A DNA stretch of 64,000 nt from Protula sp. h YS-2021 (lineage: Eukaryota > Annelida > Polychaeta > Sabellida > Serpulidae), in the NCBI GenBank assembly GCA_949752745.1, contig OX457034.1:2123833-2187832 (forward strand), written 5' to 3'. This document shows, in pieces, positions 25,801 through 36,906 of the stretch; the stretch's first letter is position 1; each line of letters begins with the position of its first letter. A program made the position numbers and the translations under genes. The notes under the pieces are model-generated. The model saw only the letters and a list, made by a program, of their open reading frames with translations, did not search any database and was not told where the DNA came from.

Positions 25801-28800
25801 ATATAAGTAGCTACCTGGCTATTACTTTTTTTTGGCAATTCGCCAATTATTGGCCAAATACTAATTTTGTTTAAGCGTATTTCCTCCTGAGTTTTCATGG
25901 AGTTGTTGGGAGGTAGGGTGCGTAATTGCCCACTTGACTTACTGTTTTGGCCCCTCAAAATTGGCGGAAATATTGCCGAATTTGTTTTAATGAAATCTTC
26001 CTACTGTCTTGAATTTTGATTAAAGGTAACAGGCGTTAGTACCCACTTGGCTATTACTATTTTTTTTTGTGGTTGGCCAGAAAGTGGCGCAAATATTGGC
26101 GAAAAACCCCCAAAATCAGTAAAATGTTAACTCTAGGGAAATAGTCTTGCTGTCTTGAAACTTCAAGGAACGGTAGCAGGCAATACTACCGACCTAGCTG
26201 TCACTTTTTGTGGTGGTATGCCAAACATTGCCGAGAAATTGTCTGTAAAATCTTACTTTCTTTAGAGAACTGGCCTAACTATCTTGAAATTTCGACTAAA
26301 GATAGCGTATCAAAGAAAAACCAAAAAAGTTTTAGTAAAATCTTAACTAACTCCAGGAAACTAGTCTTACTGCGGCCGTAAACCTTTATTTTTAAAGTGC
26401 AGGAATCATTTGTATTACCCGAAAATATGATAAATATAATATATTTCGGGTGGGCGGTAATAGGTAATATTGAGCATAATGCAAGAAAGTTGTAATTTTT
26501 ATTTTAAAGGTGCAGGAAGCAATTATATGACCCGACAATATGATAAATGTGATATTTTTCGGGTGGTCGATAGCCTGTTTTTCATTTTTCCCACGCAAAT
26601 TAGAATTAATTAGGCTCCACATATTTTTGACGAAACCCCCGCTTTAAAGTTTACCAGGGCATTTGAAGTACGCCTGTCAGGGTAGACTATCCAGGGTCTG
26701 GATATTCCTCACCCGATCATTTATCGATTTTGAATTAAACGCTGGCCTAGTACTAACCTGGATAGGAATCCACGTTTAAATAATCGTATGCAACAAAAGG
26801 CTTGAAATAAGTGCATATAAGAAAGGATCTTTTTTAAATTTTCGAGTTCCACTTCTCTTTGCTATCAAAAACAAATTGGAGAAAAATTCCTGTTTTTACA
26901 TATATATTTTTATTTTATAAATATCGTACCGTGTTCTGGATAGGATGTTCCAAAACTGTATGCACATTTTTATACTCACTTGAAACAAGGCCCAAGATAA
27001 GTAATAAAAGAAAGGACTTTATTTTAATTGTTACATCTGACTTCTGTTTGAATTTAATAACAAATGGCAGTAAAATTCCTGTGTCTGCATTTTTCCCAAT
27101 TAGTACAAATATTCAGAAATTTTCATAATTTCAGCATAATTTAATATAAAAAAAACATTCAACCAGATCAGACTGTCTTACCATTTTCCAAGAGTCACAA
27201 GACTGAATCCTCAACTGGGCCACTGTCACTTGACAGTCTTGTTGGTGATTGCCAAAAAGTAAGAAAGTAAGGACATTTTGGCGAAAACAGTAAAAATCAT
27301 AAAATGTTAAAAAGCTCCAGGAAATTAGTCTTACTGTTGTGAATTTTTTCCAGAGAAATGGCCTAAGTGTTTTAAAATTTAATTTAAAGATAGTGGTCAT
27401 TTGGTATTTAATGCTGTTTTTCGTAATTCGGAGAAAAATTGGCGGAAATATTGGCAAAAAATCAATTTCTTACTAAACTCTTAGGTAATGCTAATTTTAT
27501 AATCTTACCGTTTTTAATTTTTGAATTAGTTGGGCGGCCTTACTATCAGAAAAATGCAGTTTAATCTTGCAGTTACTGTTGGGTTAATCGCCAAACATTA
27601 GCAATAAATGCTGACTAAAATCAATTTTTTGTCGATTCGCTAGATATTAGCCAAAATATTAGCCGAAATCCAATTTTCTTAATTTTCCGAGTGGCTTTAT
27701 GTTTTGAATGCAAAAATGCGTATTTGTCCGGGTCGCATTTGTTCCTGTCGCCATTTTTCCGGGTGACGTAGAGCTGATTTGGTGTGCGACGTTCAGTTTT
27801 GTTAGGTGTGTTACGCAGAGCTGTGTTGTGAGTGACGCGGAGCTGTGTTGTGTGTGACGCAGAGCTGTGTTGTGTATGATGTAGATTAGTGTTGTTTGAC
27901 CAGGGCTGTGTTATGTGTGGCGAGGACTGTGTTGTGTGTGATGTAGATTAGTGTTGTGCGTGGCGAGGGCTGTGTTGTGTGTGACGTAAAGCTGTGTTGT
28001 GTGTGACGTAGAGCTGTGTTGTGTGTGATAAGGACTGTGTTGTGTGTAACGCAGAGCTGTGTTGTGTGTGACATAGAGCTGTGTTGTGTGTGAAGGAAAT
28101 CTGCCTTGTATGTGACGAGAACCGTGTTGTGTGACACTGTGTTGCTTTTGCTTACAGCGCACAGCCACATCGTGACCGTGGCCATGTTCTCCCCTAGGTC
28201 TCATCTCATCATCAGTGTTGTGCGTGATGAGAGCTGTGTTGTGTGTGGCGAGGACTGTGTTGTGTGTGACGAAGGCTGTGTTGTGTGTGACGTAGAGCTG
28301 TGTTTTGCTTACAGCGCACAGCCACATCGTGACCGTGGCCATGTTCTCCCCTAGGCCTCATCTCATCATCAGTGTTGTGTGTGGCGAGGACTGTGTTGTG
28401 TGTGGCGAGGACTGTGTTGTGTGTGACGAGGACTGTGATGTGTGTGACGAGGACTGTGTTGTGTGTGGCGAGGACTGTGTTGTGTGTGACGAGAGCTGTG
28501 TTGTGTGTGACGTAGAGCTGTGTTATGTGTGACGTAGAGCTGTGTTGTGTGTGACGTAGAGCTGTGTTTTGTTTACAGCGCACAGCCACATCGTGACCGT
28601 GGCCATGTTCTCCCCTAGGCCTCATCTCATCATCAGTGTTGTGTGTGGCGAGGACTGTGTTGTGTGTGACGAAGACTGTGTTGTGTGTGACGAAGACTGT
28701 GTTGTGTGTGGCGAGGACTGTGTTGTGTGTGACGAGGACTGTGTTGTGTGGGGCGAGGACTGTGTTGTGTGTGACGAAGACTGTGTTGTGTGTGACGAAG

Positions 28801-29116
28801 ACTGTGTTGTGTGTGACGAGGACTGTGTTGTGTGTGACGAGGACTGTGTTGTGTGTGACGAGGACTGTGTTGTGTGTGACGTAGAGCTGTGTTGTGTGTG
28901 ACGTAGAGCTGTGTTTTGTTTACAGCGCACAGCCACATCGTGACCGTGGCCATGTTCTCCCCTAGGCCTCATCTCATCATCAAGCCGCAGTTTGAGTATT
29001 TGGACTCGGACGATAAACAATCGACGCCGGACGTCAGGGGAGAAGTCCTCATTTCTGCTGATTACAATGGGACCATTAAAGTCTTCATCAATAAATTCAA
29101 ACCGGGCACGGACTAA
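14095..29116 (+). CDS. WDR44: WD repeat-containing protein 44, C-terminal WD40 region (six exons)
   Basis: Exons 14095-14217, 15394-15585, 15808-15909, 16385-16500, 25343-25470 and 28926-29116 join in frame (phases 0,0,0,2,1, stop TAA). The product matches the WD40 half of WDR44, a Rab11-binding protein of endosome/exocytic traffic. Recognisable segments are [85 protein letters not shown] and [14 protein letters not shown]. Upstream exons (disordered N-terminus and first WD repeats) are not in 8459-14094, so they lie left of the window or beyond the recombinase-like gene, which may therefore be nested in a WDR44 intron. No frame damage is seen. The introns are swollen by tandem repeats and transposons. 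Confidence 0.92.
14218..15393 (+). repeat. WDR44 intron with three minisatellites
   Basis: About 14682-14998: some 27-bp units GGTACGGGCGTCCGCCTTCGG (12 or so). About 15165-15250: 18-bp units GGGGATGTTCCTCCGCAC. About 15262-15393: 22-25-bp units, each ending in a splice-acceptor-like TGTTTTCAG, the last being the real acceptor TGTTTTAG of the next exon. Confidence 0.9.
15394..15585 (+). CDS. WDR44: WDR44 exon ([24 protein letters not shown])
   Basis: 64 codons, phase 0-0, donor GAG/GTATTC. Two WD strands are visible: [11 protein letters not shown] and [10 protein letters not shown]. Confidence 0.93.
15808..15909 (+). CDS. WDR44: WDR44 exon ([11 protein letters not shown])
   Basis: Acceptor ACTTGCAG, donor AAG/GTAAGC, 34 codons. 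Encodes [17 protein letters not shown] through EPFPGEDK, a highly conserved WDR44 segment. Confidence 0.93.
15910..16384 (+). repeat. WDR44 intron with ~52-bp tandem units
   Basis: From about 16170 to 16365, four units with GATAAGACCACGTGGTATTTCC and GTGACGTAACGA repeat up to the acceptor TTTCTCTTTCAG. The 5' half is C-rich with GT/CA microsatellite traces. Confidence 0.8.
16385..16500 (+). CDS. WDR44: WDR44 exon ([14 protein letters not shown])
   Basis: Phase 0 to 2, donor AG/GTAACG. Encodes [18 protein letters not shown] to SSQIKASF, the next WD repeat. Confidence 0.93.
16665..16894. repeat. (TA)n followed by (GA)n microsatellite
   Basis: A (TA)n run of about 100 bases is followed by about 130 bases of interrupted GA/GAGG. 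The long open frames across it are low-complexity artefacts. Confidence 0.97.
19140..19194. repeat. GAGGACGTAAGCAGTG minisatellite, left part
   Basis: Units of the form GTGTGTGAGGACGTAAGCAGTGATG. The same array resumes at 25218-25330, so the sequence between is an insertion into it. Confidence 0.75.
19665..19693. repeat. 12-bp perfect hairpin TATATGTCTCCC
   Basis: TATATGTCTCCC is followed by a 5-base loop and its exact complement. A degenerate second copy is at about 36705-36735 (TATGTCTC...GGAGACATG), so it belongs to a dispersed repeat. Confidence 0.8.
20398..20423. repeat. 9-bp hairpin GACCAGCCG / CGGCTGGTC
   Basis: Perfect 9-bp stem with an 8-base loop inside the insertion. Function unknown; possibly the end hairpin of a decayed element. 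Confidence 0.6.
21735..23150. repeat. ~280-bp units built on GTCATGAC/GTCGTGAC dyads
   Basis: TGTCATGACAAGCAAGTTTCGC, ACCAACGGGTATTTTGTCATGACG, GTCGTGACGAAATAAGTTTCGC and TGAAACTTACTGCAGGTATCA recur about every 280 bases. Each unit has two near-palindromic TCATGA or TCGTGA centres. Confidence 0.8.
23151..24332. other. No gene seen
   Basis: Unique-looking sequence inside the nested inverted-repeat element; only short frames, no domain recognised. Confidence 0.5.
25343..25470 (+). CDS. WDR44: WDR44 exon ([12 protein letters not shown])
   Basis: Acceptor GCCGTGTTGCAG, donor AAAG/GTACCG, phase 2 to 1. Encodes [20 protein letters not shown] to SQYWEAIK. The exon is clearly GC-rich against AT-rich surroundings. 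Confidence 0.93.
25471..27775. repeat. WDR44 intron, dispersed GGCGATTCGCC-type repeats
   Basis: Degenerate units of the repeat family described at 33360-35360 occupy about 25670-26370 and 27230-27700. Two roughly 120-bp imperfect copies of a TGCAGGAA...CGGGTGG segment lie at 26380-26640. No exon recognised. Confidence 0.7.
27776..28925 (+). repeat. GTGTTGTGTGTGACGAGGACT minisatellite with captured exon pieces
   Basis: Units of about 21 bp expand across 1.1 kb. At about 28153, 28311 and 28574 the array contains copies of the acceptor plus the first 57 bases of the last WDR44 exon. Each copy runs straight back into the minisatellite, which stays open in the exon's frame as repeated CVVCDED or CVVCGED. 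Confidence 0.9.
28926..29116 (+). CDS. WDR44: WDR44 last exon, stop TAA
   Basis: Acceptor TTTGTTTACAG. Encodes [17 protein letters not shown], a short variable acidic stretch and [19 protein letters not shown], then TAA. This closes the propeller. Confidence 0.93.
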
Positions 29117-29379
29117 GCGTGGCTGGTAGTCACGCCACTGCCGTATAACCTTTATCTGTGGCATAGGAGTGGGAACTGATGTGCGAGTGAAAGCTTACTC
29201 AGGTTATCTGTTGTGGCTTCATTCATTACTTGTGTATTCGTGATATATTAAGAGTATTTAAATTCTTACTTTAGATCTATGGAAACCACTGTCAAACTAT
29301 TTGGACACAAGGCCAGGAAAATTGTCGTGTTATGTCTCGAAAGACAATTCAAGTAAAAAAGGACAAAATAGAATCGTGT

Positions 29380-29980
29380 TTCCTATCACACACCATCGCA
29401 GCCATGTGGAAATTTGTAATATAGTAAACAGAACTTATAATATTTTATGTAATGATAGTTATATTGGCCATATGTTTGAAGGCCGGCCTTTAGTGGCCTC
29501 AAAAGAGACAAAAATCTGAAGGATATTCTTGTACATTCAAAATTACAAAACTGCAAAGAAGGGAAGACGGTTCCTTGAAAACGAAACAAATGTGTAACTT
29601 GTCCCCATATTAATGAAAGCTCAAAAGTTGTTGGACCAAAAACTTTCATAAATATAAGAGATAATTTTTTATGTGTTTCATAAGGTGTAGTTTATGTCAT
29701 AGAATGTAAAAAGTGCGGCAGTCTGTATGTGGCAGAAACGGGTAGGCGACTTGGGGATAGATTTAGAGAACATAGATGATGTGATGATTAAAAAAGAAGA
29801 TACGAAGTCTCCAGTCATTTTATAAGTAACCATCACAGCGCTGACGATATGTCTCTTTGTGCCGTTGTTGTTTGTAAAGACACTTTAAAATGAAAATTGT
29901 TAGAACAGAAATCGATTGCAAAATTAGGTTGTGTTTTGGGACATGGAATGAATGTGGATTTCAGTTATCAACAATTTATT
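29380..29980 (+). pseudogene. Penelope-like element relic with GIY-YIG domain
   Basis: Read through stops, the + strand shows a Cys-rich linker (CVTCPHINES) and then VVYVIECKKCGSLYVAETGR followed by RLGDRFREH, the start of a GIY-YIG endonuclease as found at the C-terminus of Penelope-like retroelements. Later segments SSHFISNHHSADDMSL and LEQKSIAKLGCVLGHGMN fit the rest of that domain. Several in-frame stops show it is dead. The reverse transcriptase itself is not recognisable. Confidence 0.75.
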
Positions 29981-31335
29981 TAAAATTGTGCATTATTCTA
30001 TCTTATTAATTTATTTTAGTCGAATGTTCCTATTATTCTATGTTTTTGATATGATTTCAAAAACAAATGATGACTTTGTTTGCAATTATATTATCATTTT
30101 GTGTAAACATTGCATTCATGTGTATTTACACATAAAATTTATCACAATTGCGTGCAGTATGTGAAGTAACCATAGCAACGTCACAATTTTGTGAAATACG
30201 TACCTGACGAAGAATGTATCAGTCGAAAATTCGTAAAATATTAGAACATAACACTAAAAAAGACTTTTCATTTCGTACAATTATTGATGAAAGTGTGCAC
30301 AGGAACATTTATAAGTAATATAGTAATTTTTGTTTTGTCTGCCCGAGAGGCACAGATTTTGTGTGGTGTGTGTTTGTATGTGTGTGTGCCTGTTGTGAAT
30401 AATATGTTCTGTACAAGAAAAGAAGAGAACAAAAAGTTAAATCAGCTTCATACTTGGTTTAGTTATTGCTTGGGTTAGTAGGATTGGGTTAGTGTTAAAT
30501 GATTACTGAAGGCATGTGATGTCATGTGTGCAAAGTCTGTCAACCACTGAACATCCCGGAAACGTTAGAGTTAGTCAGATTGTTGCTTGGTAGGCTCAAA
30601 AGAGTGTCAAAATTTGTCAGGGGTAGAACAAGTATAGCGTGTGACGTCATTTCATATGTATCTGTTGTGAACAAAATCTTGTGGGCAAAATATCTCGATA
30701 ATAGAAAGTCTAATCGACTTCAGACTTTGTATCCTCGGGTCAGTCAGACGGATGTTTCAACTTTTGATGCGTCATCAAGGAAGGTGGCAATATTAAAGAA
30801 GGTGTATGACGTCACTACGTAAAAATCTTATTTGAAGGATTTCTGTGTTGGCTGCTGAACGTTGAAGCACCTGCTTGGTAGGTTTGGAAGATTCTGTTAA
30901 AACTTGGCAGGGGTCCTTTTTTCCGTGAATCGACGGAATTCCGTCGATTTTGAGCCGAAATTTGTGGTTCTTGAGATCATATGAATTCTGCAATAATTTT
31001 TTTTCTCTTTGGGAAGGTGGGAGGGGGGGGGGGGGGGGGGCTCGGTACTTGCAGATACTTTTGTGGAGATTCTAAGTTCTCGGGTGTAAATTTTTCGGGC
31101 TCGCGCCTTCGGCACTCCCGAATTAACACACTGCAGTTATGCTTAGCTGTGGTTGTCTTCGCGCCGAAAATACCACAAATTTCCCGGCTCAAAATTTTGT
31201 CGCCCTAGTGATCGCAATCCCATTCGGTTGTGGACTTGATGGTGGCCTGGTTCAACAGATCCTTATTTAGTCATTTATTTGCTATCGTAAAACAGCGTAT
31301 TATTTGAAATAAAAATTCTGATGCAACTAAGAAAC
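29981..31335. other. No gene; dispersed repeat pieces
   Basis: About 30510-30910 is a copy of the ACGTCA/ATATCTCGATAA-type dispersed repeat also seen at 16980-17720 and 36740-36905. About 30945-31200 has an inverted pair around TTTTGAGCCG...AAATTTGTGGT flanking a G-run, a probable small foldback remnant. Confidence 0.55.
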
Positions 31336-32279
31336 CTACGAAAGCCCCGTGGTGACTTCAAAGTTCAAACTTCAAACTTTGAAGTTTGCAGTTTTTGTTC
31401 AAAGTTTGAAGTTTGAATTTCAAATAAACTTTGAACAAACAGTTCAAACTTCAAACTTCGTAGTTTGAAGTTTGAAGTTTGAACTTCAATTTCAGTTTCA
31501 CTTCAATTTCAAACTTCATTCTTTTAAGTGTTATAAAATCCATATTTTTTTTACCATTAGACAAAAAGTTTGAAGTTTGAACAAAAATTTCACACTTCAA
31601 ACATTTTAAAGGCATAAACTTTGAAGTTTGAACAAGTTTGAACAAAAATTTAAAACTCCATACTTCAAGCATTGTAAGGGACTAAATTGAAGATTTTCTG
31701 CAATAACCAATATAAAATAGTTTGAATGTTGAACAAAAATATTCAAACTTCAAACTTTTTAATGCAAAGTATTTTAGCTTTCTTTCGGTCACTTTCGGTT
31801 AACTTCCTATCAGTTCTGGTTGACTTCAGAGCAACTTCTGGTCTCTTCCTGTCACTTCCTGTCACTTCGACTTGTTTGATGTGGGCAAACTTTCCGTTCA
31901 CTTCCGGCTACTCTCGTTTGTTTTTTCAGTTGACTTCCCGATAAATTATACCTTATTTTGAAGCCGCCGGAAATAGTTTCGAGGCTCTCGCAATTAAACC
32001 TCAAGTAATTTAGAAGCGATCGGAAGTGAATTCGGAGCAATTGGCACTAAATCGGAAGTGATTTTGAAGTGATTATATATGTGATAGTTCAATTTTAAAA
32101 CTTTGAAGTTTGAACAAAACAGTTCAAAGTTCAGACTTCAAAATTTGAAGTTTGAACTTTTTGTTCAAAGTTTATTTAAAGTTCAAAATTTGAAGTTTAA
32201 ACAAAAAAATCCAAAGTTTGAAGTTCAAACTTTGAAGTTTGAAAATTCAAAGTTTGATGTCACCACGCTGCTTTCGTAG
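31336..32279. mobile_element. 944-bp foldback MITE with AAAC target duplication
   Basis: Termini CTACGAAAGCCCCGTGGTGAC and its imperfect inverse (GTCACCACGCTGCTTTCGTAG) are directly flanked on both sides by AAAC. The interior is almost entirely GAAGTTTGAAC/GTTCAAACTTC repeats on both strands, so the single strand can fold extensively. No coding capacity. Confidence 0.8.
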
Positions 32280-32562
32280 AAACCTGATATTTTTTGGTGG
32301 GCTGTTCCAGAATAGTCTACCGATAAATTGACTCACTGAAATCGAAACTTCATTATTCATTACGGCTGTTCATTATTTCATCATTTCAGGTTGCAAACTG
32401 TTTTCTTGCATTAGAAATAGAAGAAGACAGGAAAAAAGTGAAAATACAATTAAATTTTAAAAAATTCAGGTCTAGACTTAAGTTACGAAATCGGCCAATA
32501 GTGTTTGTACGTTCTGTGTATGTGTATATATGTGCAACGTCATCAAGTAAAATATGTATATG

Positions 32563-33345
32563 CAGTAAACTCTCGATAAGTCAAAGTGGTCGGGACCAAG
32601 CAAAATGCATTGAGTTAACCGAAATTTGAGTTATCCGAAACTGGCCCTGCCGAGTGGTCACGTGACTATCATTTTTTCGCATAAAGTGTTTGTTGTTTTT
32701 ATGGTATGATGATTGTTTTATATGATGAATAATATTCGGCTGTGACAAATATAATTTATCATATTAATACTTAATATTTATAACACAGTGTTTTTTTATG
32801 TTTTATTTGCAACGACCTTCTGAAATATATATACAACATTTTGATTCCGTTTTCCATCACACATATATTAACTGCGAAAGTGACAAGGGGCGCGCAGTTC
32901 CAAATCCCCATTGTCTTAGTTTCACTCTGGGTGCTTCTATAGATCAAAGATTTTCACTTGTACTCGCCGTGACAATTGTTAACAAGCCGCGTGTTTTGTT
33001 TGCACTTGAGGTTGTAGAGTCACAATTACAGATTAACTGCGTAACCGCGGAGACCATTATCAAAGAATATGTACTCCGTTGCTACGTTACTTTGTGTCAT
33101 AATGTGTAGAGACAAAGCCACACTAATTCTATACAAAGGGATTTGCATATGCAAACAATTGAGACATGCGTTTCCGTGTTATTTTGGTGAAAATACAAGA
33201 ATTTCCTTGCAAAAAAATGAGGGTCCAAAAAATTACTTTGAGTTAAAAAATTTGACTTAAGCGGTGAATTTAAAAGAGTTACATAAGAAGAATATATCAG
33301 GACTTTCAAATTAATTTGAGTAAAACGAAAATTTGAGTAAACCGA
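32563..33345. mobile_element. Tigger/pogo-like remnant
   Basis: Starts CAGTAAACTCTCGATAAGTC and continues GAGTTAACCGAAATTTGAG and TTATCCGAAACTGG. The far end has the inverted counterpart (TTTGAGTAAACCGAGTT) but stops short of the terminal bases. No transposase remains. The family call rests on resemblance of the termini. Confidence 0.5.
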
Positions 33346-33359
33346 GTTCTGAGGAAAAG

Positions 33360-35360
33360 CAAAATTTTTCTGTAAAATCTTAATTAACTGCTGGAAAATA
33401 ATCATGCTGTCTTGAAATTTTAGATGTAGGTTTGGGGTGTTACTACCTATCTGGCTTTTACTTATTTTGACGATTCGCCAAAAATTGGCGAAGACCCAAC
33501 AAATTTTCTGTAAAATCTTGACTTCTCCAGGAAAATAGTTCTCAAGTCTTGCAATTTTACGTAAAAGTAGAGGACCTTCCCATCTACCTGAGCTGGTACA
33601 ATTTTTGGTGATTAGCCAAAAACTGGCGAAAATTTTGGCTAAAATCTAAAAAAATTCCAAAAATTCTAAGCTACCCCAAGTAAAATAGTATTACTGCCTT
33701 GAAATTTTAAGTAACGGTGGTAATCTGTATCATCCAACTTGCTATGAATTTTTAGTGAATGGCAAAAAATCGGCGAATTTTTTGGCAAGAACTAAAGAAA
33801 TTTTAGTGAAATCTTCAGGAAAATAGTCTCATCGCCTTGTAATTTTAAGTAGCAATATCACACATTACTACCTAAGTGGTTGTTACTTGTTAAAACGTCG
33901 CCAAAACTTGGCAGAAATATTGGCCAAAAACCAATTTTCTGTAAAATGTATCTCCTAAGGTTTTCATGGAAACATTCTACAATTTTTGTGGAAGGTAGAG
34001 TGTAAAAATCTGATCTGCAGGAAAATAGTCTTACTCTCTTGATATTTTAAGGAAAGGTAGCAGGCAATATTACCTTACTGGCTATTACTTTTTTTGGTGA
34101 TTGGCCAAAAAAATCAGCAAAACTTTTAACGAACAACGAAAAAAATCTCAGTAAAATCTTTACGAACTCCGGGAAAATAGCCTCATTGCATTGTAATTTA
34201 GAAAGCAGAAACTACCGCCTTCTTGATAAAATCTTAACTAACGCCATTTATGTAATCTTACCTTGAAATTTTGAATTAACAAATCAGATATTCAAACCTA
34301 CTTTTCTATTGTTCCTCTTTTCTTTGTAATTCGCCAAAAGTGAGCCGAAATATTTGCGAAAAATCATTTTTTGTGAACTAAAGCCAGGAAATAACCGCAC
34401 TGTCTTGTAATTTTATGTAACAGTGGCACACATAACTACCTGGCCATTTTTTATGGCATTTCGCCTAAAATTGGCAGAAATATTGGTCAAAACGCAATTA
34501 AACGTATATCCTTCTGTATTTTCAGTGGAATCGTATACATAAATGTCCACCTGACTTTTTTTGGGCGAAAATCTTAACCAACTGCAGAAGTATAGCCTTA
34601 CTGTCTTGAAACTTAACGTATGGGTAGCAGTAATTATTGCGTATTTGTCCATTACTTTTTTGTTGATTGGCAAAAAATTGGCGGAAATATTGACGAAAAA
34701 TGAAACACACACCACAGAAATACTGTCCCGAAATTTTGCTTAAAGTTAGTACTCCTTGGTACTTGCCTAGTTATTGTTGTTTTTGCGCTATTCGAAAAAA
34801 ATATTGGTGAAAAACCAAATCTTACTAAAATCGTTACTAGCGCTAGGAAAATTATGTTACCTTCTTAAAATTTTGAATTATGGAAGCGGAAATTAGTACG
34901 GTTAGTATGGTTATAACGTTTTTGGTGATTCGCCAAAAGCATTATTGAAAACGCAGTTGGCTCTAGGTATTTGGCCTTGAACTCTTGAAATTCTGATTAA
35001 AGGTAGCAGGTTTTGGTAACCACCTGACTATTTTTTTTCGTGACTCGCCTAAAATTGGTGGAAATATTAGCCAAAAATAATTTTCATGACAACGTATCTC
35101 CTCCTAGGATTTAAATGGCAACGTCCTAAAATTTTGAGGGAAGGTAGTGGTATATATGTCTATCTGGCTATGACTTTTCTTGTTCGGCGATTCGGAAAAG
35201 AAATGGCCGAAACACGTGGCTATTACTGTTTTTGTCCTTTCGCCAAAAACTTACGGATATATGGGCGATAAATCGTTTTTGTATTAAAATCTGGACTGAC
35301 GCGCAGCTTTCTGTCGTGAAATTTGGGTTACGGTTATACTTACATGTCATAATCTTGACA
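33360..35360. repeat. Degenerate tandem array of the GGCGATTCGCCAAAAATTGG family
   Basis: About eleven units of roughly 170-190 bp share the order AACT..CAGGAAAATAGTCTTACTG, TCTTGAAATTTTAAGTAAAGG, TAGCAGGC.TTACTACCTACC, TGGCTATTACTTTTTTTGGC, GATTCGCCAAAAATTGGCG. Smaller groups lie at 13330-13560, 17730-17970, 18700-19130, 25670-26370 and 27230-27700. Confidence 0.85.
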
Positions 35361-36906
35361 TCAGCATTAGTGGGCTAGGGCTTGGTTCTACAATCTCTTA
35401 AATTGTAAAGGATATGAAAATAGGTTTTCATTTGTTTCATTCACTTAAAGTTTAGTTTCAATTAGTTTTACAGTATTTAAATATTTTATGTCTTTGTTAC
35501 TCGGAAAACGTTTAAGATATACTTGTGTTTTAGTTGTTTATTGGCTTTTTATACAGTTAAAGAAAGAAAAATGAATTTTGTCGTTCTTTTGTTAGTCTTT
35601 TTTTTCAGGTCCTTTTTTTTTAATCTTTTATTTTTTAATTAAGTCTTTTTTTTTCATACTTTTGCGTTCTTTATTTCTTTCACCCGCCGGCAACCCTGAA
35701 CTGGATAGTTTATTATGGGGAGACTGTGTGTGTGTGTGTGTGTGTGTATGTTTCGTATGTTTTTTGTTTTTTTTTGGCTGTGCTGATTGGAAAATTGCAA
35801 CCACGGGAAACCCTAGGTTGTGCTCATTTTTAAAAAATTGTTACGCATAAACCAATAAATATTTCACAGCGATTTTTTCCTAGAACAATGCAGTCTAAGT
35901 AATTTTTATATATTAGCTGCACGTGTGTCACATGATTATACATTTACTGCAGCACTGGTTTGTTTTTATTCTGTGTGTGTTTCTGTTCTACCAGGAAACG
36001 TATTTGTGAGACAAAGGCCTAGGAAAAATCCTCACATGGATTAGGCAGTACTGTGCACAATGGCAGATTTCCTTTTCACTACTGCAACACCTGTTCTGAA
36101 TTTAAAACGTACTAATTTTTGCTCAGAAAGGAATAAACGAGATTACAACCATATAGTGTTATTTTTTCACACCTCACCTACCCAGCCAGCAAAACAAATA
36201 TTGATAAATATTTGTCTTTTCCGTCAAGTGTGGATTGGACTTTCCGATAATGGCAGAGACCAGTTTGCCGAACCAGAGTTTTTACATATCTATAAAATAG
36301 ATAGGGCAATGGTAATAGAGGTGAGCTGTCGTGTTTCCGTCCCTCTCACACCTACTTTAGTTTTTTAATTTATTTGTTTAAATCTATTTTCTCGTCGGTG
36401 TTTTTGAGTATCTGCCTCAATATGCACTATTCAAGTCTTTAAAAGAATAAAGTTTTGGGGGATTTGGCTTTTTTGTGATTTCCCTATATATATTTGGTAT
36501 ATATATAGGGAATCTGTGTAATCAGGGATTTCACGTAATCCCTAGGGAATCAGTGTAATGGGGAATTTATTAGAAGTTTTCAACATTTTTAAGTAAAAAT
36601 ATTGTGCAAGAGGGAAGATTGGCTGAATGCTGTACAACAAGAATAGGTATACGAAGTGGAAACTATTTCCAAAATATCAGACAAAAAAATGTGATGATAC
36701 ATTTATTATGTCTCTACGACCAAGGGGAGACATGGTGTTTGTACGTTCTGTGTGTGTCTGCGTGTTTGTGTTTGTGTCAGTCTATTGTGAACAAAGTGTT
36801 GTGTGCAAGATATCTCGAAAACGAAACGTCGGATCGACTTCAAACTTGATCGATTCATTCCTTGTTAGGTCGGGCGGATCTATCAATTTTTTACGCATGT
36901 CACGTA
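35361..36906. other. No gene; T-rich sequence and GT microsatellite
   Basis: Includes a (GT)n tract at 35727-35748, a small TATATATA palindrome at 36482-36512 and an ACGTCA/ATATCTCGA dispersed repeat at 36740-36905. The 102-codon frame at 36060 has no recognisable domain. Confidence 0.5.

Noticed and set aside
28212..29164. Antisense frames with [12 protein letters not shown] repeats
   Set aside because: Antisense of the GTGTTGTGTGTGACG minisatellite.
36060..36368. 102-codon frame as a gene
   Set aside because: No recognisable domain, no splice or promoter context, surrounded by repeats.
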